The notes beneath the pieces are model-generated. The model did not search any database and had not been told where the DNA came from. It worked only from the letters and a program-made list of their open reading frames with translations. Below, one piece after another: positions 10,501 to 18,989 of a DNA stretch of 64,000 nucleotides. A program made the translations under genes and the position numbers. Source of the DNA: Acanthosepion lycidas. Its lineage: Eukaryota > Mollusca > Cephalopoda > Sepiida > Sepiidae. The stretch is from assembly GCA_963932145.1 (NCBI GenBank), contig OZ010616.1, positions 54,907,211 through 54,971,210 of the forward strand, given 5' to 3'. How positions within the stretch are numbered: the stretch's first letter is position 1; each line of letters starts with the position of its first letter.

Positions 10501-12213
10501 ATTCAATAGCCAATTCTTGAGTCTATCAATGTTCTGTTCTGTTGGGGAAAAAGGGAGTTTTTTGGGACGCGTTGGAAGTTGTCCCTCGACTTTGCATTGT
10601 TTAGTGCTTGCGTCCGATTTTTTATGTGTGCTTGTCAAGGGCAGGTGTTGCATTGCTGTTTGGGGTAATATTGTAGTCGTCGGCTTAGGAAAGTCTTTGG
10701 ACAGTATCCCTACATCAATGCAGGCTGCTTTGCTGAAGTATAGCCGCTGAATCTTTTTGCATATGTATAGGGCTTGTTTAGTTGTTCTTCCTTGGACGAT
10801 GAATTCCACAGGGAGCCAACCCTGACAGACAAGTGTAAAGCCTCCCACAGCTCGAACGACTTTTTTTGATGGAATGAGGTTGTTGATAGTGAGCCCCATA
10901 TTCAGAAGGTGCTTAAGTCCCCCGAGACATATGGTGGCCCCACTGTCAGGAAAGATCGTCATCCTAGTGCTGTGATTTCTGGGGATATTCTTAACTTGTC
11001 TGGGATCCGGTTTTGGTGAGAACGGAACAACATACGCATCAATTTCCCTTACCTGGCATGTGTCTTTAGATGTATACGTGCCTGTCGTTTGATTGAATGT
11101 GATGTGGGCAATAAGTGTGTCCATGGCAGCTTCATTAGCCTCTGGGCTTTTCCTGACCGCTTGAGCTAGTTTCTTAGCCCGGCATACCTTCGATAGGTGA
11201 TTGGGCTTCCCACAGTTACTACATGTTTGTCCCCATGCTGGGCATTTTAGCCGGCGGGATCCAGTTCCTGAGGTGCTATGCTGGTGGCTGCCACAACCTA
11301 AGCAAGCCCGCTGGTTTGGTTTAACATTGCAGTTGCCATAGGTGCTGGTACGGATCCCCTCGTTGGCTTGTGGTGTACCCTTCTGTCTGCGGTATGTTGA
11401 TAGCCGAGCAGCAGCTGTATCTGAAGCGCCGGCCATTGAGGTTTGGTCTCGCAATGCTGATTCGAATGCCTCAGCATGACGGATATTTTGCTCAAGGGAT
11501 TTAAGTGCCCCAGCTTTGGCCAGTAGGTCAGCCTGGAGTGTGTCATTTGCTATTCCACGGATGATCTGGTCCTTGATGTATATATCAGACAGGTCATGCT
11601 CACACGAGGGGCAGGTAAAGTTACAATCAACGGCTATGGCTCTGAGGCGGACAAGGTAACTTTGTATTGGCTCATCCGCATCCTGAAACATGGAGGCAAA
11701 AGCAAGGCGATGGACAATAGGACTTGACCTTTGGGTGACCAATGCTTCTACCATGTCAAGTAGCTTATCTGGATCAGTGGTAAAGAAGTCAGGGTGTGTG
11801 TTGATTATGGCATTTTGCACAGCTTCATCAGCACAATTGTATAAGTGAATATTAGCTTGGGAGCTTGGCATATTCGTCATCTTGGTAAAGACATCCCAGT
11901 CAATTCGGAACTTCCTGAATTGCTGTGGTGTCATCTCGAGATTGAGATGAGGAGGCTTGGCTGCTAGTGCCTGAATACGGGTTGTCTGGGTGGTGGATTC
12001 CTTAGCCTGCTTGATGATACACAGGGCTTCTCCAATTAAAGTGACTCCCAGCTCCTTAAGCATAGATCGATCCAGCATTTGAAGGCTCTCGATTGTCAGC
12101 TTCTCATCCGCAAACCTTGTTGCATGAGTTTTGGCTGAGTCAGTGGATATGCCTGCTTCAATGAAGAAGAGTTCCCAATTTTCGGGTGTCAATAATCCTG
12201 TTCGCAGCGCCAT
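7561..12213 (-). CDS. Gag-Pol polyprotein (SAM-like, zinc knuckle, protease, RT, RNase H, integrase)
   Basis: One frame of 1550 codons. I place the start at ATG 12213 (MALRTG); the frame is open three codons upstream only with a TTG. From the N-terminus: a SAM-like helical segment (about residues 12-72); a Gag region; two Cys-rich segments, the second a canonical CX2CX4HX4C knuckle (C331, C334, H339, C344); aspartic protease D423-S-G; RT with IVDD at about 757-760 in place of YVDD, followed by TLLYD as I remember from related invertebrate elements; RNase H (about 860-1010, TDHEPLKGL); an integrase HHCC finger (about 1150-1200) and catalytic D1226, D1281, E1317 with 35 residues between the last two; and a C-terminal chromatin/DNA-binding-like region. 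No catalytic residue is visibly lost. The frame runs over the polypurine tract and stops inside the 3' LTR. Confidence 0.93.
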   Translation of the reverse strand: MALRTGLLTPENWELFFIEAGISTDSAKTHATRFADEKLTIESLQMLDRSMLKELGVTLIGEALCIIKQAKESTTQTTRIQALAAKPPHLNLEMTPQQFRKFRIDWDVFTKMTNMPSSQANIHLYNCADEAVQNAIINTHPDFFTTDPDKLLDMVEALVTQRSSPIVHRLAFASMFQDADEPIQSYLVRLRAIAVDCNFTCPSCEHDLSDIYIKDQIIRGIANDTLQADLLAKAGALKSLEQNIRHAEAFESALRDQTSMAGASDTAAARLSTYRRQKGTPQANEGIRTSTYGNCNVKPNQRACLGCGSHQHSTSGTGSRRLKCPAWGQTCSNCGKPNHLSKVCRAKKLAQAVRKSPEANEAAMDTLIAHITFNQTTGTYTSKDTCQVREIDAYVVPFSPKPDPRQVKNIPRNHSTRMTIFPDSGATICLGGLKHLLNMGLTINNLIPSKKVVRAVGGFTLVCQGWLPVEFIVQGRTTKQALYICKKIQRLYFSKAACIDVGILSKDFPKPTTTILPQTAMQHLPLTSTHKKSDASTKQCKVEGQLPTRPKKLPFSPTEQNIDRLKNWLLNQFAETAFKNNGEFPPMSGPNAHIHLKEGAVPKARHNPIPVPFHFKEPVRQALWEDVKRGIITPVPVGMPTDWCSTMVITAKKNGKPRRTIDYQHLNSQCKRETHHTGSPFQLALQVPPKQKKTVLDAVDGYHSIPLDKESQPLTTFITEWGRFMYLRMPQGYLASGDAYTRRYDEVIKDIPRKVKIVDDTLLYDSDIEGAFFHTFDFLLHCAKNGIILNTEKFQFCQDTVQFGGLQITSSGVTPSKSMLEAILSFPIPKTLTDARSWFGLVNQVAWAYSLSPVMLPFRDLVKRDSHFTWNKSLEDAFQQSKKVIVDLVRKGIATFQKERITCLAPDWSKEGMGFLLLQKYCSCTTDKAPVCCPEGWRLIFAGSRFCIDAERRYAPIEGEAAAIAWALEKCRIFVMGCPNLIVVTDHEPLKGLFGDRDLSKIQNPRLFRLKEKTLRYRFTIQYCPGKWHRASDAVSRNPADISQALLNVFTAEPSQSDIIESDNMDDWVKTTTLLATFGANDNLELISPNVIRAAGHSDPQYKKLIEVIQNGFQRTRILTAPEIREYWEVRHRLSVDDGLVLLDQRIVIPTSQRAKVLHSLHSAHQGEVGMKACANESVYWPGMNASIRNIRAGCTFCSKNAPSQPKEPINLTPSPDWPFQQIVMDIFHVGNHGYLACADRLTGWLNLYHLSHGEATASRIISICRDIFQTYGAPEELSSDGGPPFTSLPFKQFLKDWAVKHRLSSAGYPQSNGRAELAVKTAKRIVNGNTGAQGSLDNNRAARAILQYRNTPIQNIGLSPAQLLLHRRLRDYIPSHPTLYKPHANWITAAQNRELSLSRRNARLIEQYNRTAHTLNPLQKGQIVALQRPTTRRWDTTGQVIETLPNHQYRIRIDGSGRITLRNRRFLRKLDTPTIPVPKPSALPDTPTPVPQTFDAGITSNTAQPSTITRTKPPRALSRLLPHNQPGLKELIPPQRPLPTRDGGEGDVE
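7571..7585 (-). promoter_or_regulatory. polypurine tract of the nested Gypsy
   Basis: On the minus strand a run of G and A (GGGGGGGAAGGAGA) lies immediately before the 3' LTR. That is the expected position for plus-strand DNA priming. It is also coding, encoding the last residues before the stop. Confidence 0.8.
12194..12213 (-). promoter_or_regulatory. tRNA-Ser-like primer-binding site overlapping the gag start codon
   Basis: Only 7 bases separate the 5' LTR (ending at 12221) from the gag ATG. Starting at the T of that ATG, the minus strand reads TGGCGCTGCGAACAGGATT. This begins with the obligatory TGG and resembles the complement of a tRNA-Ser 3' end (TGGCGC then, after mismatches, CAGGATT). 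If right, the primer site and the first gag codons are the same bases. The mismatches in the middle keep this tentative. Confidence 0.5.
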
Positions 12214-12220
12214 GTCGAAC

Positions 12221-12528
12221 AATCACGTGATCAAGATAAACACTCAGTTGTGGAGCAAGCTGAGGTAAAGAGTAATCCAACCTTGAGGAAGAGAGCTATT
12301 TATGGTGCAATGGAGCATCTCATTGTGCTAAAGTGGGACAGTCCATTGCTTGGGCTGTGATTGGCTGCTGGTACCTGAGTGGAGGTATTTCTATATAAAT
12401 ACCAGCTTGATTCAGTTAGTTTGCAGGGTTTGTATTAAGTTACAACCTCCTTTATTTTTGTCTGCCAGCTGGACGCTAGCTGGGACTCTTACACCGGTAA
12501 GTGCTGTTTATTGTCTTGTTATTCTACA
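12221..12528 (-). repeat. 5' LTR of the intact nested Gypsy (308 bp)
   Basis: Appears identical to 7263-7570. On the minus strand it carries the TATA-like stretch and would drive the gag-pol transcript leftward. The outer flank at 12529 returns to the old provirus pol tail. Confidence 0.9.
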
Positions 12529-12798
12529 GTTAGGCTCAACCCCTGCTTCCTCAGAATGTCCCGCTGGGGTCCGATTTACCTCCCTCAGCCTTCGAAGGGT
12601 AGTTGGACTAATTTCAATCTCCTCACTCCCTTCACTTTCACTCTCAGTCTCTAACCCTTCAGGTTCTACCAACGGAGCTTTCCTCAGCCTTTTCTGTTCA
12701 GTTTTTGTTTCGGCTCCTTTCCATTCTCCTATTTCAGCTAGCTTTATATCATTCGCATGCACTCTCTTTACCTGTCCGATCAATTGGTCCCAGATCAC
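12529..12798 (-). pseudogene. C-terminal tail of pol, half upstream of the nested Gypsy
   Basis: This minus-strand frame starts with a segment (KRVHANDIKLAEI) like the end of the Gypsy integrase C-terminal region. It continues into a Lys/Glu/Ser-rich acidic tail (ESESEGSEEIEI) and runs into the LTR at 12528. Its continuation is at 7104-7262. It overlaps no other gene of the same element. Confidence 0.65.
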
Positions 12799-12842
12799 AA
12801 AGGAAACCGGACACGTCTACTCCACGATCCTATAGTATGGAC

Positions 12843-13211
12843 TCATCTCTGGCCCAATTTACCTTGTCTCAGATATATTTTATAATACACTGGATCACCT
12901 ATCTGGAAGGAAACGTCTCTATTTTTATTTACCCTATCGTTTCGCCTTTTCTGGACTCTTTGAATCCTCCTCTTTACCTGCGTAAAAATTTTATGCTGTT
13001 GTTCTAAAACTATTTGGTAATGATCCTCTCCTAAATACTTCCTCATAGGTCGTAACAGATTGTTTATAGGTAAGACTACATCCCTGCCATATATCAAGTA
13101 ATAAGGGGAAAATTTTGTCGTCTCGTTCATCGAGAATCTCACAGCTGCTAACGCTTGGGTTACGAATAAATCCCAATTTTCCCTATTATCTTCTGTTAGT
13201 TTAGCTAACAC
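12843..13211 (-). pseudogene. integrase C-terminal part of the old provirus
   Basis: A 122-residue frame. It contains the post-catalytic helix (LAKLTEDNRENWD), the conserved FSMNETTKFSPYYLIYGRD segment of Gypsy integrases and the start of the small basic C-terminal domain (FQIGDPVYYK). The upstream catalytic core is in other frames at 13212-13770. Frame breaks on both sides make it non-functional. Confidence 0.8.
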
Positions 13212-13770
13212 ATCAGCGAGGGTCTTATGAAATCTCTCTACCTTAGCGTGACTTTTGGGGGTGATATGGAGAGGTAGTTATGTGCTGTATGTTTAATTCT
13301 CCCAACGTCTCTCTCATAATCTGATTCACATTCTCCGATCCATTATTGGTAACCAACTGTTCGGGGGCCCCATACCTAGGGAATATTTCGTTCAATATTA
13401 TATCTGACACCGTTCGTGCCTTCTTATCCGGTATGGCAAATGCCTCAGGTCAATTCGTCAGCCAGTCCACAAAACTTACTATGTAAAGATTACCTCTATG
13501 TGTTTCTCCATAGGGCCCGAAAATATCCATGCTTACTTTCTGAAATGGATAATTCGGAACATCCGTTTCTAATACTGGGGCAACCCTACTCTTTCGACTC
13601 TGTACTTGGCATGTTACACATTTTTATACATGGTTCACAACATCATTAAACAACTTAGGCCAGTAGTAATTTCTCATTATTAATCCATACGTCTTATCAA
13701 TTCCCAGGTGTCCTAACCTCCTATGGCACTGGTCTAGAATTTCAGCGCTCAACTTCTCGTTGTGAGCTGA
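13212..13770 (-). pseudogene. integrase zinc-finger and catalytic core of the old provirus
   Basis: Reading across frame changes on the minus strand shows an HHCC-type segment (H-x-R-LGHLG ... CVTC), a first catalytic region (MDIFGPYG), a second where the expected Asp appears as Asn (VTNNGSENV) and SPYHPQ before the third. A stop lies inside the zinc finger. The 5' edge is disturbed by the inverted repeat at 13720-13792. Clearly dead. Confidence 0.7.
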
Positions 13771-13792
13771 AATTCTAGACCAGTGCCATAGG
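13720..13792. repeat. perfect 27-bp inverted repeat with 19-base loop
   Basis: Arms 13720-13746 and 13766-13792 are exact reverse complements over 27 bases (ends CCTATGGCACTG / CAGTGCCATAGG). The left arm fits the integrase reading (ILDQCHRRLGH), so the right arm looks like an inverted copy pasted just upstream in the coding sense. It coincides with the end of the RNase H frame. Confidence 0.9.
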
Positions 13793-14572
13793 TATCACCA
13801 TTTTTAAACTTACTTCCTCATCTCTTCCTGAAAGGTAATACAACACTCCATTGTGCACCATATATTTGGAGGTACGCCCTGCCTCTACCCTGGACCTGAT
13901 AGTTGCTATCTCACTATCCTCTTGGCTTTGCCTAATAACATCTCTCCAGTGGGGGTCGGAAACAATCTCCGTTTCACTTGTTTCCTGATCTTCCAAACAA
14001 AGTCTCTCCTTCAACGCCTGTGAATTGATCACATTAATTTGGAATGCTTTATCATTCACACCCGGCTCCAACCTGACAGATTCGGTCTCTAATTGCCTCG
14101 GAATCATCGATAACAGGTCAGCACAGGTATTATCCTTCCCTGCCAAATATTCTATTCTGCAGTTATACCCACTTAACTTCAATGCCCACTGTTGTATCTT
14201 CTTATTCGTCCACTCCGCCTCTAAAAGATATTTGAGGGGTTTGTGGTCTGTTTTAATGGTAAACACAGCGCCACTCAAATAATAATCTAATTTCTGTACA
14301 GCATACAGAATGGCGAACGCCTCTTTTTCTATTACTGGCCACATTCGCTGAGTCTCGGAGAGCCGATGAGACAGAAAATAGATCGGCACTTCCTCAGGCA
14401 CACCCGGTACTGGTCCATCCTTATTGGGACATGGTTGTGTAAGAACCGCCCCGATGCACTTATCGCTAGCATTGGTGTACAGCACCATGGGCTTACTTAG
14501 GTCTGGGTTGGCCAACAGGGGTACAGCTGTCAGCTGGTCCTTTAGAGCCTCGAATGCACTTAAACCTAGCAT
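13793..14572 (-). pseudogene. RNase H and connection region of the old provirus
   Basis: This 260-residue frame begins with the end of the RT connection (FEALKDQLTAVPLLANPD), then the Gypsy RNase H: VLYTNASDKCIGAVL (the usual first Asp is Asn here), IEKEAFAILYAVQKL, FTIKTDHKPLKYLL and AGKDNTCADLLS. A linker leads toward integrase. RT lies upstream at 14859-15350 in another frame; the gap 14573-14858 still reads as RT thumb (IRGFIGAIGYYR) with frame changes. Confidence 0.85.
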
Positions 14573-14858
14573 GCTCCTTAGAGCTATTAGAGGGACTGCT
14601 AGCCGACTAAATGCTGGTATGAACCTCCGATAATATCCGATGGCTCCAATAAATCCCCTAATCTCTCTTAGTCTTCGGTGCGGGCATGGCTCTTATAACC
14701 TCTACTTTGTCTAAATCCGTTTTTATTCCTTTGTTTATGATAAGTACTTTGTCTTTTCTTTCATAAACTGACACTTTGATAATTTTAACTTTAATCCATG
14801 TTCTCTTAACCTATCGAACACCTTCTGCAGATGTTCAAAATGCTCCTCCTGTGATTTT

Positions 14859-15350
14859 TTAAAACACCATGATGTCATTTAGATACGCCATGGCAAATGT
14901 CTCAGTGCCATTCAATACGATGGACATTAACTGACTAAATACATCCGGGGCGTTTGCCAGCCCAAATGGCATAACCCTAAAATTGAAGAGACCCATGTGG
15001 CAGGTTAAAACAGTCTTTTCCTGATCTTTTTTGCTAAGTGCTACCTGACAATATCCCGACCTCAAATCCAAGGTGGAAAAACATTTAGACTTTCCTAAAA
15101 GAGCTAGAATATCATCAATCATGGGGAGGGGCGCTGCCAGCGGTTTCGTTATGGCATTTAATTGACGAAAATCCACACAAAACCTCTGCCCTCCATCTTT
15201 CTTTTCAAACAATCACTATTGGAAAATCCAGGGAGATTTGGATCTTTCGATTATCCCTGATTCCATCATTTCATTCACTGTGTCCTCTACTAATTTTATT
15301 TTGTGGATTGGGGTCCGATACGGTCTTAATAGGTGGGTGATTACTCGTGT
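14859..15350 (-). pseudogene. reverse transcriptase of the old provirus
   Basis: The main frame (14859-15212, 117 residues) shows KDGGQRFCVDFRQLN, FSTLDLRSGYCQV, PFGLANAPDVF and the catalytic loop written as YLND instead of YLDD; that substitution should abolish activity. The N-terminal RT part continues upstream to about 15350 in another frame (ESGIIERSKSPW) with stops between. Immediately upstream, at 15367, it is cut by the 15368-20126 insertion. Confidence 0.85.
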
Positions 15351-15362
15351 CTATCTTCATTT

Positions 15363-15367
15363 CAACT
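15363..15367. repeat. target-site duplication CAACT (left copy)
   Basis: CAACT directly precedes the element at 15368 and is repeated at 20127-20131 directly after it. Five bases is the normal length for Ty3/Gypsy and BEL insertions. Confidence 0.9.
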
Positions 15368-15475
15368 TGTAGTATAAATAAGTCTATTGCTCTCCCAGCA
15401 GTCACTTGTACAAATCACAATATCGCTGGTTCAATTCACCGTTCTCGCCTTCTTCTCACGTCACTACGTATAGTC

Positions 15476-15509
<34 letters not shown>

Positions 15510-15848
15510 TCTCCCCTTTTTCATGGCTTCAGCACTCTTTTATCAGGCCAACACCGCGGTTCCCAGCCAATCAGCTTTCTTCGCTGTTATTCTCGGTTAC
15601 ACAGGCAAATTGCCTCCTCCAGTTCTACCAATCAGCACACGACTTGCTATTGGTGGAAGCATTCCAAACTGTACAAAAAAAACCTCATTCTTGCACATAC
15701 TGCTAGAATGGCTGGACGGGAGAGTAATGCCATTTTCACAAAGCAAACTTGATGTCACGTGCTGCCCGTTAAGGTAAGACCCTTATTCTCCTATACACCA
15801 GATGCAAGCCACTCTGGCTCGCTTGCTTCTACGGGACTGTTCACCACA
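15368..15848 (-). repeat. 3' LTR of the 15-20 kb element (481 bp)
   Basis: Bounded by TGTAGTAT...TTCACCACA on the plus strand, i.e. TGTGGTGAAC...ATACTACA in the element's sense. It matches 19625-20126 with a handful of substitutions and small indels. It holds a (TG)14 run near 15479-15506 where the other LTR has a TG/TTTG compound run. A purine tract (AGGGGGAAG) precedes it on the minus strand. Confidence 0.92.
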
Positions 15849-16211
15849 CTTCCCCCTGATCTCATGATCACAAAACATACAGTCGCGAGCAGGTCGTTTT
15901 TGCCAGGTACTTTGTCGAGAGAGTGGAGCAACACAAGCTTCATCTTCAGATGAACTGTCATCAGGGGAGCTAGCAGGATGTACCACATTATTATTTTGGA
16001 CGCTAACAGTTGGGGAGTCGTCTATAACAGATTCAGTATCAAGCGAGTGATCAGTGTCTCCTAACGGGGTTGATCTCAACTGTACTAACCGCTCACTCTC
16101 TTCAGAATCACTGTCCTGTGTATCTGTCGGGACCGTTCCTATAAAGGGACGCAGGTCCTTCACATGACGTGGAACTCCATCAATGTGCACTGATATGTGG
16201 GCTATTAGCAT
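15783..16211 (-). pseudogene. post-integrase C-terminal region of the 15-20 kb element
   Basis: A 142-residue frame continues integrase after a frame change within 16180-16211 (VPRHVKDLRPFIG). It is followed by an acidic Ser/Asp-rich linker and a terminal Cys pair region (CMFCDHE ... CIWC). It ends inside the 3' LTR. No known enzymatic domain. Confidence 0.6.
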
Positions 16212-17649
16212 GAGTCACGTGAGCCATTCTAAATTTAGTCGTGCACCTCCCATGTGGAGTTTTCGCCCAAAAGACGTCTCCCACTTCATATGCTCCTTGA
16301 ATATTCTGCGATTCAATGGCGGACATAGCCTCGATGCCCCAAACACGGGTATGGTACCTATAAAGTGCATCAGCAGGTGCAGTGCTAGGCGAATGATTAT
16401 CTTTAGGTGTAACGTTATACCAGTAAACCGCCTCTGGTATAGAGCACTGCTTTCTAGCTGCAATGGTTTTGATGCTTCGGTGACTTCTTTCTACTATACC
16501 ATTCCCGGCAGGTGCATAGGCACACCAGAACCGCAACCGTACACCCCAATCACTCAAAAAGTTCTTGAAATGTTTGCACGTGAATGCTGTGTCATTATCT
16601 GTCAATATCTCGAGTGGTGGACCCCGTTCATAAAAAATTGCCTCTAACTGCCGAACTACGCCAGTAGAATCTTGTTGACGTAGTGGACGCCATATTGCGA
16701 ACCGAGAAGGCCCACAATCAATAATTGTCAGAAAATGCTTACCACCATGGTGAGTGATGTCTATCGCTAACCTATTCCAGTTGTCCCGCACGTTCAGCTT
16801 TCCTTTTCGCCAATGCACTGGAGCCGGGTCAATGGTTTGGCACGCCTCACATTCCTTGACAACGGCTTTTACCACTTCTGATGATACTGAAGGGTCTATC
16901 AACCTGACAAAGTACAGGGTCCTTTTTATGCCTGGGTGTCCGGTTTTTTGGTGGACATTAGCCACTTGGCGTGCGCCCATCTTGGTTGTTGCAGTAACAC
17001 ATACTGAATGCACTGGCTCCATTTCCTCCTTGTGTAGGTTTAACCACTTTCTTGCCACCCTGGTCAGCCGGTCAGCCAGATTCATGTTGGATTTGACCAG
17101 TATTATGTTCACCGTCAAGCCATATTCAGCTACAAGCTCGCGAAGTGTGTTTAGCCGTCTCCGCACTAACATTTCACCAGACGCCTTCGTATTTATTCGA
17201 GCCTTGCCAGTTAAGGTGTTCGAAATCCACTGATGAACACATGCTGAATCAGTAAAAAGATGTATTGTTGACACTTGCCATTGAAGAGCCAAATTTATAC
17301 CCTTTATCGTTGAGTCTAGCTCGGCCAAATTGATGTGCTTAGCATCTCCAACCGGGCGTAGCCACGATGCATCCTCAATAACGTTTCCATCTACCTCTAA
17401 TACGACACCTGTGGCTACGGAACTCGCATCCACCCATACGTTCATTTCGCGGCCACTCACACACCAGTCTCCTCCTACTGGATCGGCCTCGCGTATTCTG
17501 GCTATGATGTCGTTTAACATGCAATTAATAGAGGCATTCTCAACTTCGTCATCCCATCCTGTGGTTAAAGCGCTTGCTTGTCGTTTCACAAATGCAGTGG
17601 CCACTCGTAGCCAGCCGCAAACGGGAAAGTGGGCCCACAAATTTTCCAC
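16180..17649 (-). pseudogene. RNase H plus integrase of the 15-20 kb element
   Basis: A 489-residue frame. RNase H: VWVDASSVATGV, INLAELDSTIKG, HLFTDSACV and MNLADRLTR provide the acidic quartet. Integrase: an HQKTGHPG...CEACQ zinc finger, then catalytic AIDITHH, LTDNDTAF and GNGIVERSHRS. All key residues of both enzymes appear intact, but the frame is cut off from RT upstream (frame change in the C-run near 17633) and from its own tail downstream. Confidence 0.85.
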
Positions 17650-18328
17650 ATAACGAGAATACGCGCCGGCGAGTTATCCTCGCAGGGATATCGGGGATTT
17701 CTCCACCTCGCCTCCATCGGAGAGTTCCATTGTCACTCCAGACCTGTAAGCCCAGCACCTTAGCTCCGTCTTCTAATCTCGTTGGTTTCTTGCACACTAG
17801 TCCGTACTTGGACAGGAGCTCTCTCACACGTGCAACAGGAATGAGACTCTCGTTGACATAAATGTCGTCAACATATGCCGATGTGGCATTCGCAATGGTT
17901 TTGTCTTGCGATAATACTGCGTCAATTATGGCTTTCATAATGAGAGGTGCCACATTTAAACCAAAACCTAGTCGAGTGAGGCAATATCTTTGCCCCTTCA
18001 CTATAACAGTTTGATAGGGCCATAGCACCTTCTCCACATGTATCTGCAGATACGCCCTCCGCAAGTCCAATAAAGATACATCGGCCCCCAATCGTCGCCA
18101 TTCTCGCAACTTATATGCACAAACCTCTGCGTTAGCAGTATATGGTTCTACAAAACCATTCAACTCGCGGTAATCCAGTACTGGACGGACCTTCTGCTTG
18201 CTCTCTTGTATCACTGCCATTAATGGGATTAGACACTTCGGTGGACCAAGTTCATCTTCGGGGTAATGGTCGCAGCCATCCATTATCCAGCCAGGACTGC
18301 AGTTCCCTTTCATATTCGTCCCGTGCAT
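17549..18328 (-). pseudogene. reverse transcriptase of the 15-20 kb element
   Basis: A 259-residue frame with KQKVRPVLDYRELN, VSLLDLRRAYLQI, LTRLGFGLNVAP and the catalytic SAYVDDIYV, all intact. The first ~20 residues of the frame are read out of phase; the true RT joins the protease frame near 18262, where the two frames part at a run of four C's. It overlaps the RNase H frame by 100 bases in another frame, indicating a second single-base change. Confidence 0.85.
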
Positions 18329-18989
18329 AGTCAGGTACTGAATATTCTGCCACTCTATTCTTCAGGGTTATAGGTGGTTGTCCATTGGTCCACTTCCATG
18401 AGGCTGTCCATACTTTGTTATGACGGTCGAATTCCACACTAAAGTCGGGTTCAATGATAGAAATAGCAGCACATTGGGGCTTACTTTCTTCTTCAGAAAA
18501 TTGAACTTCTCCCGAGGAATTTATGTGCACTCCTCCTAATTCTTTAATTGCGTCAATCCCAAGAAACAGATCGAACCCAAGTAGTGGTCCGTCCACAATT
18601 AGGGCATCAATGAACACGGGTTGAGCACGACTAACATTCAACGCAATATTGCCCTGTCCACGGCATTTTAGTGCCTTACCTTCGGCAGTTAGGACTTGCG
18701 TCTTCATTGGTCGCCAATTGCGACATGCGCATTTGCTCACCAACGTCCGTGAGCACCCAGAATCAACCAGGGCCGTGCACTTTTTTCCGTCTACGGCCAC
18801 CTCAATGATAGGTAGCGCCGTGTTTTTTAGTTGCTTGGAGAAAAGACCGGCGCTGACGTCTGTTCCCCGGATCCGTTTCCCTGGCACTCTGAGAAAATGT
18901 GTCCAACCTTGTTGCACCGAAAACACCGTATCCCGCTGCGGGATCGTCGGGTCTGGGTAGCTGTCTTCTCCGAATAGCCTTGCCTGCAA
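18252..18989 (-). pseudogene. protease and RT N-terminus of the 15-20 kb element
   Basis: A 245-residue frame in the -1 phase relative to gag, overlapping it by 163 bases. The aspartic protease motif is TALVDSGCSRTLV, followed by a LFLGIDAI-type flap/C-terminal block. The C-terminal part (RDEYERELQSWLDNGWL) is the start of RT. It is probably expressed by -1 frameshifting at 18875-18881. The frame ends at a stop caused by a frame change just before the RT core. Confidence 0.85.

Larger units (their letters stand above)
7263..12528 (-). mobile_element. intact, young Ty3/Gypsy LTR retrotransposon nested in the old provirus
   Basis: A 5266-bp element with two apparently identical 308-bp LTRs, a single uninterrupted gag-pol frame, a polypurine tract and a tRNA-Ser-like primer site. 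LTRs are identical at insertion, so this one is recent. It interrupts the pol tail of the old provirus between codons that remain in phase on both sides. I do not see a target-site duplication: the left flank ends TCCCT and the right begins GTTAG. Base composition is less AT-rich than the surroundings. Confidence 0.92.

Noticed and set aside
7392-12835. Plus-strand frames across the nested Gypsy and its LTRs
   Set aside because: They are antisense shadows of the polyprotein, or LTR sequence that occurs twice.
15347-15777. Frames with Cys-Val repeats in the LTR (and their relatives at 19663-20030)
   Set aside because: They are the TG or TTTG microsatellite inside the two LTRs, read in the antisense direction of the element.
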